Below, piece after piece: positions 54,363-61,712 of a stretch of 64,000 bases of DNA. Under the pieces are notes generated by a model. That model saw nothing but the letters and a program-made list of their open reading frames with translations. It had not been told where the DNA came from and did no database searches. This DNA is from Dictyobacter aurantiacus (GTDB lineage: Bacteria > Chloroflexota > Ktedonobacteria > Ktedonobacterales > Ktedonobacteraceae): contig NZ_BIFQ01000001.1 in the NCBI RefSeq assembly GCF_003967515.1, positions 3,286,001 to 3,350,000 of the forward strand, in the 5' to 3' direction. Both the position numbers and the translations under genes were made by a program. The stretch's first letter is position 1; each line of letters opens with the position of its first letter.

Positions 54363-54392
54363 ATGAGACATATCAAGCAAGGAGGCAAGAAC

Positions 54393-54599
54393 TTGAAGAG
54401 TTGTCGGTGCGCGTGCTGTCAGCAAGAGTGCATGCCATTAGATGTCTTGTTCGTACCTGACCCCTCGCAAATTGATGAGTACCTATGCAGCTCATGCTCT
54501 ACAGCATTTTTCGATGCCTTTCTCGAAACATACCCTTCCAATGTTGTCACATTCGCGTCGCTTCGCCGCGGCCGGACTACTGGTGAATTAGTCGCATAG
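54393..54599 (+). CDS. Small CxxC zinc-binding protein
   Basis: The 68-aa protein has CRCACCQQEC at the start and CSSCSTAFFDAFLETYP in the middle, together a four-cysteine Zn site. TTG at 54393 has AAGGAGG 8 nt upstream, so it is preferred to the ATG at 54363, which has no RBS and places the Shine-Dalgarno inside the gene. It is the first gene of the rightward operon. A regulatory or DNA-binding role is possible. Confidence 0.7.
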   Translation: MKSCRCACCQQECMPLDVLFVPDPSQIDEYLCSSCSTAFFDAFLETYPSNVVTFASLRRGRTTGELVA

Positions 54600-54614
54600 C
54601 AAAAGGAGTAGAGG

Positions 54615-54827
54615 ATGTTCTTTGTAATGCTGCCCTGGTTGATCATTTCGGTACTGGTCGGTGGTGTGGCTGGTTTGCTCGGTGGTTTCTATCTGGCATC
54701 CGCGCAAACACGCAAACACTACACACATTTTCAGGGCATTCACACACAGCCTGTCCAGCGTGGATATCCGAAGGTTGTCAGCCGCTATCTGGATGAGGAT
54801 GAAGTCTATGCACGTCCTCGCCGCTAA
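54615..54827 (+). CDS. Small single-pass membrane protein
   Basis: The 70-aa protein has one transmembrane helix (about residues 5-28, glycine rich with GGVAGLLGGFYLAS) and a basic, polar C-terminal tail. AAAGGAG lies close before the ATG. By size and form it could be a minor coat or accessory membrane protein of a filamentous-phage-like element, but it could equally be a plasmid protein. The function is unknown. Confidence 0.7.
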   Translation: MFFVMLPWLIISVLVGGVAGLLGGFYLASAQTRKHYTHFQGIHTQPVQRGYPKVVSRYLDEDEVYARPRR

Positions 54828-54840
54828 GGAGCTTTAGCCT

Positions 54841-54957
54841 ATGCGTAGTTGCTTTGACTGTGATAGAAGCGGGGTCCGCCTGGTTGAGGTCAAGGTGGGT
54901 CCATATCTGATCTATGTCTGTACGGATTGTAAGCGGAAACGGAAAACGCATAAGTAG
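54841..54957 (+). CDS. Very small zinc-finger protein, 38 aa
   Basis: The reading frame encodes a protein starting MRSCFDCDRSGVRLVEVKVG and ending with CTDCKRKRKTHK, a pair of CxxC motifs and a basic tail. AAGGAG lies 9 nt before the ATG. It fits tightly between two operon genes, 13 bp after the previous stop. It is too short for most annotation cut-offs. Confidence 0.7.
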   Translation: MRSCFDCDRSGVRLVEVKVGPYLIYVCTDCKRKRKTHK

Positions 54958-54960
54958 GGA

Positions 54961-54991
54961 TGTTGGGCTAGGTCTGGTACACCTAACCCAA
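54961..54991. repeat. Hairpin after the small zinc-finger gene
   Basis: TGTTGGGCTAGGT pairs with ACCTAACCCAACA with small mismatches, without a T run. It may be an attenuator or a replication or processing site. Confidence 0.45.
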
Positions 54992-55090
54992 CAGTTCGAG
55001 TAGCTAGTTGCACTGCGAAGTTTGGCTAGGTCCTCCCTGTGATTCTCTCACATAGGACCTGCCAGGGCAAGTATTGCCAGAAAAGGTTCT

Positions 55091-55588
55091 ATGCGCAAAC
55101 TGCTTCTTATCGGGCTGGTGATTGTGGCTGCGGCCTTGCTGTATCCCTCGTTTCAGGCAACAGCACAACATCAGTCAAGCTCACACGCTACCGTCACCAG
55201 TTATGTCTCGATGGCTCGCCAGGCGGCGACGGATGCAGGCATTTCTCCCGATCTCTTTGAGCGGCAGATTGAGCAGGAGAGCAAGTTTGATCCTCGTGCA
55301 CTCTCTCCTGCTGGTGCGCAAGGGATTGCACAGTTCATGCCTGCGACCGCTCGTGCGCTTGGTATCGATCCCTGGAACCCTGAGCAAGCCCTCAAAGGGG
55401 CGGCTCATCTTATGGCGACCTACAACAAGCAGTACCACGGCAATTATGCGGCGGCTCTAGCTGCTTATAACGCTGGCCCTGGTGCGGTTAAAACGGCCGT
55501 TGATCACTGTCGATCACAATGGCAACGCTGCCTTCCCGCGGAAACACAAAACTATATCACTGTCATTCTGTCTGAACAACACAACTAA
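55091..55588 (+). CDS. Secreted lytic transglycosylase (SLT, VirB1-like)
   Basis: The 165-aa protein has a signal peptide (MRKLLLIGLVIVAAALLYPS, cleavage near residue 25) and a soluble lytic transglycosylase domain. The catalytic Glu lies in RQIEQESKFDPRALS, followed by GAQGIAQFMPATARALGI, and YNAGPGAV near the end. It cleaves peptidoglycan between MurNAc and GlcNAc. On a mobile element this usually opens the wall for a transfer or extrusion apparatus. AAAGGT precedes the ATG. It belongs to the rightward operon with the SSB-like gene, 18 bp downstream. Confidence 0.9.
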   Translation: MRKLLLIGLVIVAAALLYPSFQATAQHQSSSHATVTSYVSMARQAATDAGISPDLFERQIEQESKFDPRALSPAGAQGIAQFMPATARALGIDPWNPEQALKGAAHLMATYNKQYHGNYAAALAAYNAGPGAVKTAVDHCRSQWQRCLPAETQNYITVILSEQHN

Positions 55589-55606
55589 GAAAGAAGAGGT
55601 GCTCCT

Positions 55607-56008
55607 ATGGCCCTAGTATTAACAGGTGTGGTCAATGGCATTCGTCCCGTTGGTGGAACCATCGAAAAAGGCCCTCGCGCTGGTGAGCAGTGGCATTTCC
55701 TCTCGATGGAGATTACTGACCCTCGCTATGGTCGCGTCTACTCCTGCCAGCTGCGCAGCAATGACCGTCAGTATAAGGACCTGGTTGAGGCGAAACCGGG
55801 CAAGGATGACAAGGGACGTGACATCGAGATTCACACCCTCAAAAATGATCTGGCCGGTCACAAGGTCAAGGTCACCTTTGTCAGCCAGACCGCTGGTGAG
55901 CGCGAGATCGAAGACAAGAATACCGGCGACAAACAAACTATTCTGCAGATCCGCACCCAGGTCACTAATTTACGCGACCTTGGCCTTCCCGAAGATGACG
56001 ACGAATAG
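55607..56008 (+). CDS. Putative ssDNA-binding (OB-fold-like) protein
   Basis: The 133-aa protein has strand-rich sequence (VLTGVVNGIRPVGGTIEKG, WHFLSMEITDPRYGRVYSCQ, GHKVKVTFVSQTAGERE), and a C-terminal acidic tip, LGLPEDDDE, like the tail of SSB proteins. The size is similar to that of phage and plasmid ssDNA-binding proteins. The OB-fold assignment is an inference from strand pattern and tail, not a clear family match. GAAGAGGTG precedes the ATG. A rolling-circle Rep in the same element makes an ssDNA-binding role sensible. Confidence 0.6.
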   Translation: MALVLTGVVNGIRPVGGTIEKGPRAGEQWHFLSMEITDPRYGRVYSCQLRSNDRQYKDLVEAKPGKDDKGRDIEIHTLKNDLAGHKVKVTFVSQTAGEREIEDKNTGDKQTILQIRTQVTNLRDLGLPEDDDE

Positions 56009-56080
56009 TTGATGCTGTTGCGGCTGTCCCTGGCCGGGATAGCCGCTCTCCTTGCTCTCTGAGCAGAAAGGTTTCCTCTC

Positions 56081-57169
56081 ATGGATGACGCACAGAACTT
56101 TTCCAACACACAGGCATTTCCTAACCTGGCTGAAGAGAACACGGCGACCGGATACGCGCAGGCTTCCCAGGGACAGAGCACTTCTCGGCCGGGCATCTTC
56201 GGTCGGCTGCGCTCGGCCTTTAGCAATGATGAGGACCCAGGAGCCGGGGCTGCGGTTCCGCGCTCTCCTCGTCCGGCGGCTCCCTCAACCAGTACCGAGG
56301 CGCTGCCTGCAGATTATACTATTGAGACTCAATCAGCGGCCAGCCCACGCCTGAATACCTCGTTGATGACACCTGAGCAGCTGCGCGTTCGGCGTATGAA
56401 CCTGGTCGAGGGGGCGAAGTTCGGCCGTCCCTCCCATGAGCGGTTTATGCTCTTCCTCCTCAAGTTCTGGCTCTTCCTGGGGCCGATTGCTTTCGTGGCT
56501 CTGACCACTTCGGAGGTGGCCTATGTGCTGACACGCCTGGTGCCAGCTGGTGACACGGCCGATTATGTGATTGCCGGTGGTGCGCTCTTCATCGACCTGG
56601 CTATGATGTTTGTCACCTTCGGGGTTGCTATCAAACGGCGCGATCTGGAGGAAAAGCGCGAGTCCGGCGGTATTGTTTCCAAGCGTGAGGAGGGCGAGGT
56701 CTGGTTAGGTACGGGCATGTGGCTGGTCTTCGCGCTGATCAATATCATCAGCCAGACCGCCTTCCTGCTGCACGTGATTGGCCAAAGTCACGACGCCAAC
56801 ATGACGATTCTCTATGTATTCATCGCCTCGCGTGTCGCTGGTTTCATCCTGGGTGACGCCTCGACCGCCTTCTTCCTCGCCAAAGTGGACGGCAGCGCCC
56901 TCAAGCTGATCGCCCGTGGCGAGCGCGAAAAGGGCGCGATCTATCGCGAGATCGCGCAAGCCGAAGGCGAGCGCAAAACGATCGAGGCCAAAGCAGAAGC
57001 GGATATCCTGTTGCTGCAGATCAAGGTTCAACAGGAAAAGGAGGACGCCGAATTTCTGGCCGAATTGAAGCGCCAGGTCTTCAAAGATATTCTCACGCAT
57101 CGGCGCGCACCCAACACGCCCGAACTCAGCGAGCCAACAAAATCTCGTATGCGTCGACTCGATCAGTAA
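56081..57169 (+). CDS. Multi-pass membrane protein with long C-terminal coiled coil
   Basis: The 362-aa protein has a disordered N-terminal 120 residues rich in Ala, Pro and Ser, then about four transmembrane helices (residues 125-275: FMLFLLKFWLFLGPIAFVAL, then VIAGGALFIDLAMMFVTFGV, and MWLVFALINIISQTAFLLHV). A charged coiled-coil tail (EKGAIYREIAQAEGERKTIE) and a basic end (RRAPNTPELSEPTKSRMRRL) follow. No Walker A or B motif is present, so it is not a Zot or FtsK-type ATPase. It may form part of a membrane complex with the transglycosylase. It is not recognised as a known family. Confidence 0.75.
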   Translation: MDDAQNFSNTQAFPNLAEENTATGYAQASQGQSTSRPGIFGRLRSAFSNDEDPGAGAAVPRSPRPAAPSTSTEALPADYTIETQSAASPRLNTSLMTPEQLRVRRMNLVEGAKFGRPSHERFMLFLLKFWLFLGPIAFVALTTSEVAYVLTRLVPAGDTADYVIAGGALFIDLAMMFVTFGVAIKRRDLEEKRESGGIVSKREEGEVWLGTGMWLVFALINIISQTAFLLHVIGQSHDANMTILYVFIASRVAGFILGDASTAFFLAKVDGSALKLIARGEREKGAIYREIAQAEGERKTIEAKAEADILLLQIKVQQEKEDAEFLAELKRQVFKDILTHRRAPNTPELSEPTKSRMRRLDQ

Positions 57170-57299
57170 CGTTATCTCTCTTTTCTCTGAAATCTTTTCG
57201 CGCCACGCGCCAACCGCCCGGCTCATAAGGTGCGCCCGTCGCTCCCGTGTTCCGGGCCTTCTCCCCTCATCCAACACATAACAGAAAGGAGCCTTGTCT

Positions 57300-57977
57300 A
57301 TGGCTGATCGTTCACCCAACAGCATCGTTTTCACGGCTACCACGACGGCCCACGAAACGGACGCCAAAACAGCCCTCAGGCATCCAGGAGCCGAGGCACG
57401 TACCCCAACGCCCGACAACGATCACGCCCGCACTGCGGCGGTGCGAAGCAAGCGTACTACCTTTGAAGGCTCTGCTACGCTTGGAATGGCGAGGCGAGAG
57501 GGTATCTTATGCGCTCCTCAGTATATCCTCTCGCCTCGGCATGGAATGCATAGCAGGGCCGCAAAAGGTGGAGACGCTAGCCGCGAGACCGCCTTGACGT
57601 GTGTGTGCCCTCTTCTAAAGATCTTTCCCCGTTCGAATGAGCAGAAAAACATAGAAACTGCTCATAAGCAGGCCGCAAATACCAAGTATCACATAGAAGA
57701 AGACATAGCTCCTGTTCGCTGTAATCACGCAATAAAATGCTTCTGCTGCCCCAGCAAAGAAGAAAATAGCACTAAAAGCCCAAAGATAGAAGCGTGTTTT
57801 CTTGTTTATTCTCATAGTTTCCTTCCTCGCGTTTTGTGTAAGTATCCTCTTCTACACGTAACAAGCAGGTTTTCCGGATGGGGAAATAGCAAACTGCACC
57901 CCACGAAACCAGTAACACGTGGGGTGCAAAATACCTGCTCTTGTTCTCTCTTTTCTTTCCTGGGGGTGAACGTATGA
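57300..57977 (+). CDS. Doubtful ORF with good start, probably only partly coding
   Basis: AAAGGAG precedes the ATG at 57300, and the first 70 residues (MADRSPNSIVFTATTTAHET and onward) are plausible but disordered. The rest of the 225-residue frame is Cys- and Pro-rich, crosses a strong hairpin at 57491-57537 and overlaps the antisense membrane gene at 57615-57815. A short leader peptide or a disrupted gene is more likely than the full protein. Confidence 0.35.
   Translation: MADRSPNSIVFTATTTAHETDAKTALRHPGAEARTPTPDNDHARTAAVRSKRTTFEGSATLGMARREGILCAPQYILSPRHGMHSRAAKGGDASRETALTCVCPLLKIFPRSNEQKNIETAHKQAANTKYHIEEDIAPVRCNHAIKCFCCPSKEENSTKSPKIEACFLVYSHSFLPRVLCKYPLLHVTSRFSGWGNSKLHPTKPVTRGVQNTCSCSLFSFLGVNV
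57491..57537. repeat. Large inverted repeat upstream of rep, candidate origin structure
   Basis: Arms of 15 bp (57491-57505 and 57523-57537) pair with a single G-T wobble around a 17-nt loop. It lies about 0.7 kb upstream of the rolling-circle rep gene and could be a double- or single-strand origin hairpin, or a terminator-like element. Confidence 0.45.
57615..57815 (-). CDS. Small two-helix membrane protein, antisense to the neighbouring frame
   Basis: The 66-aa protein has a basic start (MRINKKTRFYLWAFSAIFFF), two transmembrane helices and a basic end (LLIRTGKDL). GAGGAAGG precedes the ATG at 57815. Hydrophobic segments and a good start favour it over the overlapping plus-strand frame. Its function is unknown; small membrane proteins near element replication genes can be toxins or exclusion factors. 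Confidence 0.6.
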   Translation of the reverse strand: MRINKKTRFYLWAFSAIFFFAGAAEAFYCVITANRSYVFFYVILGICGLLMSSFYVFLLIRTGKDL

Positions 57978-58210
57978 GCATGTATGATGTGGCCCTCTGG
58001 CGGTTCTGGCCGTCTTCTGAGTTCCCGATAGTTGACGAGGTTGAGGCATCTTCTCCTCTGCTGGCCGCTCTTCATCTGATGCATAGAAACCGGCTTAAAC
58101 ATGCCTCGTATGTGGCAGTGGCCGCGCCTGGTGATGTCATCTCTCGATGGACCGATGGGCTTTCGCTTGTACTGGATGAGGAAGAATCCGAAGAACAGGA
58201 GGTGCTTTGA
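57974..58210 (+). CDS. Small protein translationally coupled to rep
   Basis: The 78-aa protein begins MSMYDVALWRFWPSSEFPIV and ends in an acidic tail (DEEESEEQEVL). GGGGGTGA lies before the ATG. Its stop codon TGA overlaps the ATG of rep (TGATG), so the two are coupled. It may control Rep dosage or bind Rep; this is inferred from position only. Confidence 0.7.
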   Translation: MSMYDVALWRFWPSSEFPIVDEVEASSPLLAALHLMHRNRLKHASYVAVAAPGDVISRWTDGLSLVLDEEESEEQEVL

Positions 58211-60129
58211 TGGGAAAAGATACACTCCTCGTGTCACCAGTGGAATTGAAAGCAGTCAATCACAATGCGGATACCTTTTTCGTGAACTTTAAGTTCCTGG
58301 GATCGGACGGCCGCCCGAATGGTCAGCCGCTCCCTGACCATATCGCCAACCAGCTGGATGAGTGGCAGAAGACCGCCCGCAAAGAGCATGCCCACGTGCC
58401 AACCTCGCTCACTTTCACCTATTGGGCAGGAGATGAGGCCTATAGCCAAACCTTGATGATGCGTGAGCATGGGTCAAGTCCCTGGTCCTGGCTGCTCTAC
58501 TCTGATGATGTGAAGATCAACATGTCCTATGGCACCCTCAAGGGGAATGTGTTCTGCCAGGCGCGCTTTTCCTCGCACCTGCTCCACATGATCGGGCCGG
58601 AACAATCCATTGTAGCCACTGAAGCTATGCTGCATGCGTTCATGGGTGAATTGTTCCATCAACAAGCCTCTGAGATACACTTATGCCTGGACCTGCAGGG
58701 CTTCGATTTCTCAACGCTCTGCATCCATGATCCTGACCGCTTCCCCTTCGTCTCTCGCGTCACCAACATCAGTGACCGGCCGCTCCCTCCGACCAATGAG
58801 GAACAAGAGGGCGGGCTTTCTGACCTGGGCTATGCCAAGGTGCAGCAGCAGATTGAACAGGACAAGCACACACTTGAACAGGAACTCTTTTTGCAGCCTG
58901 CGCTGCGCACGACACACCGACGCATTGCCACGCTCGATTTTGGCTCTCATGCCTCCGACCTCTCAGCCCAAATTTACAACAAGACATTAGAAATCAAGAA
59001 ACATCAAAAGCAGTGGTTTGAGGCCATCTGGCGTTCAAACGGGTGGGATGGTGTCTCGGAGATCTGGCGTATTGAGTTCCGCTTCAAGCGTAAGTTTCTC
59101 AACCAATATGATCTTAATGAGGCATTCACGGTGATCGCGATGTTTGAGACACTCTGGAAGTATGCCACGGAAGAGTGGCTCCGCTTTGTGGATCTCGAAC
59201 AGTCCAGCGACTCGAATACCTCCAGGCTGCCAACACATCCGGTGTGGGAACTGGTCCAGCGAGCCTATAGTGTCCAGTTGGAAACCTGCACCGCTGATCC
59301 AGCGGGCGAACAGGAAAACCGTATCCAGCAGGTCATTCAAGAGAAGCCCCTGCAGGTGATCAAACAGGCCGAATATATCCGCATTGATGACGAACTGCAG
59401 CACGTGTTCTGCTGGTCGGATGAAGACTTGCTCCAGCTGGTGCGCTCTGATGAAGGTCCCGTAACCTGGTCGCGCTGTCTGCTCTCGGTGGCCTTCCTCA
59501 ACTACGTCGTTGAATTGCCGGGCAAGCTGCGCATGGCTGAGGCAGGTAGACAATATGCGGCCCTGGAAGAGAGCCTGCGCGATGTCTCGGTGGAAGTGCT
59601 GCGCGATCTGGCCCGCTCTGCCCTGGCCGGGCTTTCTCCTGATCAGGTGGCCGAACTGCTCGACCACCTTTCACCCCGATCCTTTGAAGAAGTGCGTACG
59701 CGCCTGGTCAAGCAAGATCGGCGCATGGCAAAGCTAGACAGTCTCATTGCTCTGCTGGCCGGGGCGTTTCGGTCGGCGGTCGCCCTGGCTCCGCCCGATG
59801 AGATCGGCGAGGTGAGCAGCATTACGGGTCAGCGGGTCCGGCAACCTGACCTCTATTCTGATGCTCTGTGGGTGCTGCGCAAGATGCGGGACTACGACAA
59901 GAAAAAGGAACGGGTCTACTGTGAAGAGGTCTGGAAAAAGCGCCTGGCCTATGGCTTTGTCACGGCGCTCCAGCTGGATGAGGAGCGGAAATACTACGGC
60001 GTTGACCTGGCCCCGTCTGACTGGTCCGAGATCGATACGGTCTTTGATGAGTTGCGCTCTCCGCGCAAACAGACGGGCAAGAAAAACGGCGTAGACACTG
60101 ACTATGATGATTTGACTGATATTGCTTAG
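58210..60129 (+). CDS. Rolling-circle-type replication initiator (Rep_trans-like)
   Basis: The 639-aa protein carries the pattern of the replication initiation factor family (Rep_trans; plasmid RepC/RepD and CTX-phage RstA type). An EIHLCLDLQGFDFS segment lies near residue 155, TLDFGSHASDLSAQIYNKTL near 240-258 with a candidate catalytic Tyr, and IWRIEFRFKRKFL near 284. The C-terminal 230 residues are helical and larger than in plasmid Reps, perhaps with a helicase-recruiting or regulatory role. No Walker motif is present. AGGAGGTG precedes the ATG. It would nick an origin and start ssDNA synthesis of the excised element. Confidence 0.75.
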   Translation: MGKDTLLVSPVELKAVNHNADTFFVNFKFLGSDGRPNGQPLPDHIANQLDEWQKTARKEHAHVPTSLTFTYWAGDEAYSQTLMMREHGSSPWSWLLYSDDVKINMSYGTLKGNVFCQARFSSHLLHMIGPEQSIVATEAMLHAFMGELFHQQASEIHLCLDLQGFDFSTLCIHDPDRFPFVSRVTNISDRPLPPTNEEQEGGLSDLGYAKVQQQIEQDKHTLEQELFLQPALRTTHRRIATLDFGSHASDLSAQIYNKTLEIKKHQKQWFEAIWRSNGWDGVSEIWRIEFRFKRKFLNQYDLNEAFTVIAMFETLWKYATEEWLRFVDLEQSSDSNTSRLPTHPVWELVQRAYSVQLETCTADPAGEQENRIQQVIQEKPLQVIKQAEYIRIDDELQHVFCWSDEDLLQLVRSDEGPVTWSRCLLSVAFLNYVVELPGKLRMAEAGRQYAALEESLRDVSVEVLRDLARSALAGLSPDQVAELLDHLSPRSFEEVRTRLVKQDRRMAKLDSLIALLAGAFRSAVALAPPDEIGEVSSITGQRVRQPDLYSDALWVLRKMRDYDKKKERVYCEEVWKKRLAYGFVTALQLDEERKYYGVDLAPSDWSEIDTVFDELRSPRKQTGKKNGVDTDYDDLTDIA

Positions 60130-60141
60130 GGGGTGATTGGC

Positions 60142-61140
60142 ATGAAATTATCTGAGGTTATTGAGCAATTTCTTGTTGACTGTAAAATTCGTGGCCTGAC
60201 TGAGCAGGCTATAGGGTTCTATCGTAAGCGCCTGACACTCTTTGCTCGGTCCCTTGAAGAAGAGGAGAAGGTTGTTGAGATTGAGCAGATCAAAATTTTT
60301 CATCTGCGCCGGTTTGTCCAGCGCCTTATGGAGACAAAGGCGGGCGCGAATAATCCCTATATGGTCACCCAGGAGAAGACCCTTTCGGCCTTTACGGTAC
60401 GTGGTTATGTGCGTTCTATAAAGCGGCTGTTTGGTTGGTGCATGGAAGAGGATTTGCTAGATACTAACCCTGCTAGCCGCCTGGTTCAGCCTAAAGCTCC
60501 TGAATATATTGTTCCTACCTTTACACCTGAGCATATAGAGAAGATGTTGGCCTCTTGCGATCAGTCTACTCCTGAGGGTTTCCGTAACTATGTGCTCCTC
60601 CTGGTGTTCCTGGATACTGGTATGCGGCTCTCTGAATTGTGCGGCCTGAAGCTTTCCGATATTGATAGCCAATTTCGCTACGTGAAAGTCTTCGGGAAAG
60701 GACGAAAAGAACGCGAGATCGGCTTGCATCCCGAGGTTGGTAAGCTGATATGGAAATATATTCATAAATACCGTAAAGTTGCTGATCCTGATGAGCAGAC
60801 TTTGTTTACTGGCCGCTACGGTGAACCTCTGAAGAATCGTGGTGTGAGTAACATTATTCATAATATCAAGCGTGAATGCGGTTTTGAGAATATGCGTGTT
60901 TCCCCTCATGTTTTCCGCCACACGTTCGCCAAGTACTACCTTAAGCGTGGCGGTGAGATTTTCAAGCTTTCGCGTGAGATGGGGCATAGCACTGTTCAGA
61001 TAACAGAACTGTATTTGAAAGATTTCCATAGCGGTGAAGCTCGCCAGGAACACTCTACTTATTCGCCTATTGGGGACCTCAATCTTAGGGGGAAAAAGAA
61101 GCCTCGTCGGAAGAAAAACAAGGAGACTGACGCTGAATAA
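60142..61140 (+). CDS. int: Tyrosine recombinase / integrase
   Basis: The 332-aa protein has an N-terminal SAM-like core-binding domain (SEVIEQFLVDCKIRGLTEQA) and a C-terminal catalytic domain with all main residues: Arg in DTGMRLSELCGL (about 160), Lys in FGKGRKEREI, His and Arg in HVFRHTFAKYYL (about 256), His in MGHST (about 281) and the Tyr nucleophile in ELYLKDF (about 290). It integrates and excises the element at the tRNA-Leu 3' end, 180 bp away. AGGGGGTGA precedes the ATG. The C-terminus is Lys-rich. It directly follows rep, 12 bp downstream. Confidence 0.94.
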   Translation: MKLSEVIEQFLVDCKIRGLTEQAIGFYRKRLTLFARSLEEEEKVVEIEQIKIFHLRRFVQRLMETKAGANNPYMVTQEKTLSAFTVRGYVRSIKRLFGWCMEEDLLDTNPASRLVQPKAPEYIVPTFTPEHIEKMLASCDQSTPEGFRNYVLLLVFLDTGMRLSELCGLKLSDIDSQFRYVKVFGKGRKEREIGLHPEVGKLIWKYIHKYRKVADPDEQTLFTGRYGEPLKNRGVSNIIHNIKRECGFENMRVSPHVFRHTFAKYYLKRGGEIFKLSREMGHSTVQITELYLKDFHSGEARQEHSTYSPIGDLNLRGKKKPRRKKNKETDAE

Positions 61141-61170
61141 TTAGATCATATTAGCTTAGATTTTCGTTGT

Positions 61171-61216
61171 ACTCTAACGCAGGAGATATTGCGGTCTCCT
61201 GCGCTAGAGTCGTTTT
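61171..61216 (+). terminator. Hairpin after the integrase gene
   Basis: A 16-bp stem with one mismatch (61171-61186 with 61195-61210) and a T-containing tail lie between the integrase gene and the attachment site. Confidence 0.7.
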
Positions 61217-61320
61217 GCTAGTGCAGGAGACTTTAGAAAAAATGCCAAAAATAAAGTCTTCTGCATTGTTTTTTTGGTGATTGGTGATTTTGTGAAGTGG
61301 CTCTAGAAGCGCTTGTAGAG

Positions 61321-61381
61321 AGGAGTGGGGCGAGAGGGAGTCGAACCCTCACGTCCTTGCGGACAGGAGATTTTAAGTCTC
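61321..61381 (-). repeat. Right attachment repeat within the intact tRNA gene
   Basis: 61 bp identical to 51248-51308. It covers the 3' half of the tRNA-Leu gene and 5 bp beyond its discriminator, so integration leaves the gene whole. Confidence 0.93.
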
Positions 61382-61408
61382 CGGCGTCTACCATTCCGCC
61401 ATCGCCCC
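61326..61408 (-). tRNA. tRNA-Leu (anticodon UAA)
   Basis: On the minus strand, an 83-nt gene folds into acceptor stem GGGGCGA/TCGCCCC, D arm, anticodon stem GGAGA/TCTCC with loop CTTAAAA (anticodon TAA), a long class II variable arm typical of Leu, and T arm GAGGGTTCGACTCCCTC. Discriminator A is present and CCA is not encoded. It is the integration target of the 10-kb element. Confidence 0.96.
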
Positions 61409-61423
61409 GGATTTGGTATATTG

Positions 61424-61452
61424 ATAGTACCATGCTTCAGGCTGCCCGTCAA
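61424..61452 (-). promoter_or_regulatory. Promoter of the tRNA-Leu gene
   Basis: On the minus strand, TTGACG (61447-61452) and TACTAT (61424-61429) are separated by 17 bp. Transcription would begin about 10 nt before the tRNA 5' end. Confidence 0.7.
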
Positions 61453-61712
61453 TCAGTTTTGGCGCGAGTTTTGGCGCTTCTGAAGAGTTTGTGGCGTTGT
61501 TAACCTCTTCTCCTGTGACCATTCGCCCTATTTCGCCTTTTAGATAACACAAGAAGAGGCGGCGCATGTATTCTTGCTTTTGGACTTTCTGGTAGAAATT
61601 ACGAGTTACTTGCCTCTAATATTGACGAGGGTAGGCATCTAGGGCATAATACGAGTCGTGCAGGAGTGAAAAATCATTCATACATAAGGAATCAACCAGG
61701 TAAAAAAATACT
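61453..61712. other. Intergenic region between tRNA and mnmG
   Basis: It contains the upstream region of mnmG, with no extra gene seen. Confidence 0.4.

Larger units (their letters stand above)
51248..61381. mobile_element. Integrated element at tRNA-Leu(UAA), about 10.07 kb
   Basis: Direct 61-bp repeats at 51248-51308 and 61321-61381 bound it. The right copy lies in the intact tRNA gene, and the integrase gene (60142-61140) is next to that copy, as expected for tyrosine-recombinase integration at a tRNA 3' end. Cargo includes HicA/HicB, an HTH-GNAT fusion, a lytic transglycosylase, an SSB-like protein, membrane proteins and a rolling-circle-type Rep. No relaxase, T4CP/FtsK, Zot-like ATPase, capsid or portal gene was recognised. 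It could be an integrative plasmid, a filamentous-phage-like element or a satellite. Confidence 0.9.

Noticed and set aside
56081..57169. Zot/pI-like morphogenesis ATPase of a filamentous phage
   Set aside because: No Walker A or B motif is present in the membrane protein.
58210..60129. Relaxase (MobA/TraI-type)
   Set aside because: The HUH-type histidine triad of relaxases was not seen; the motif pattern fits the Rep_trans family better.
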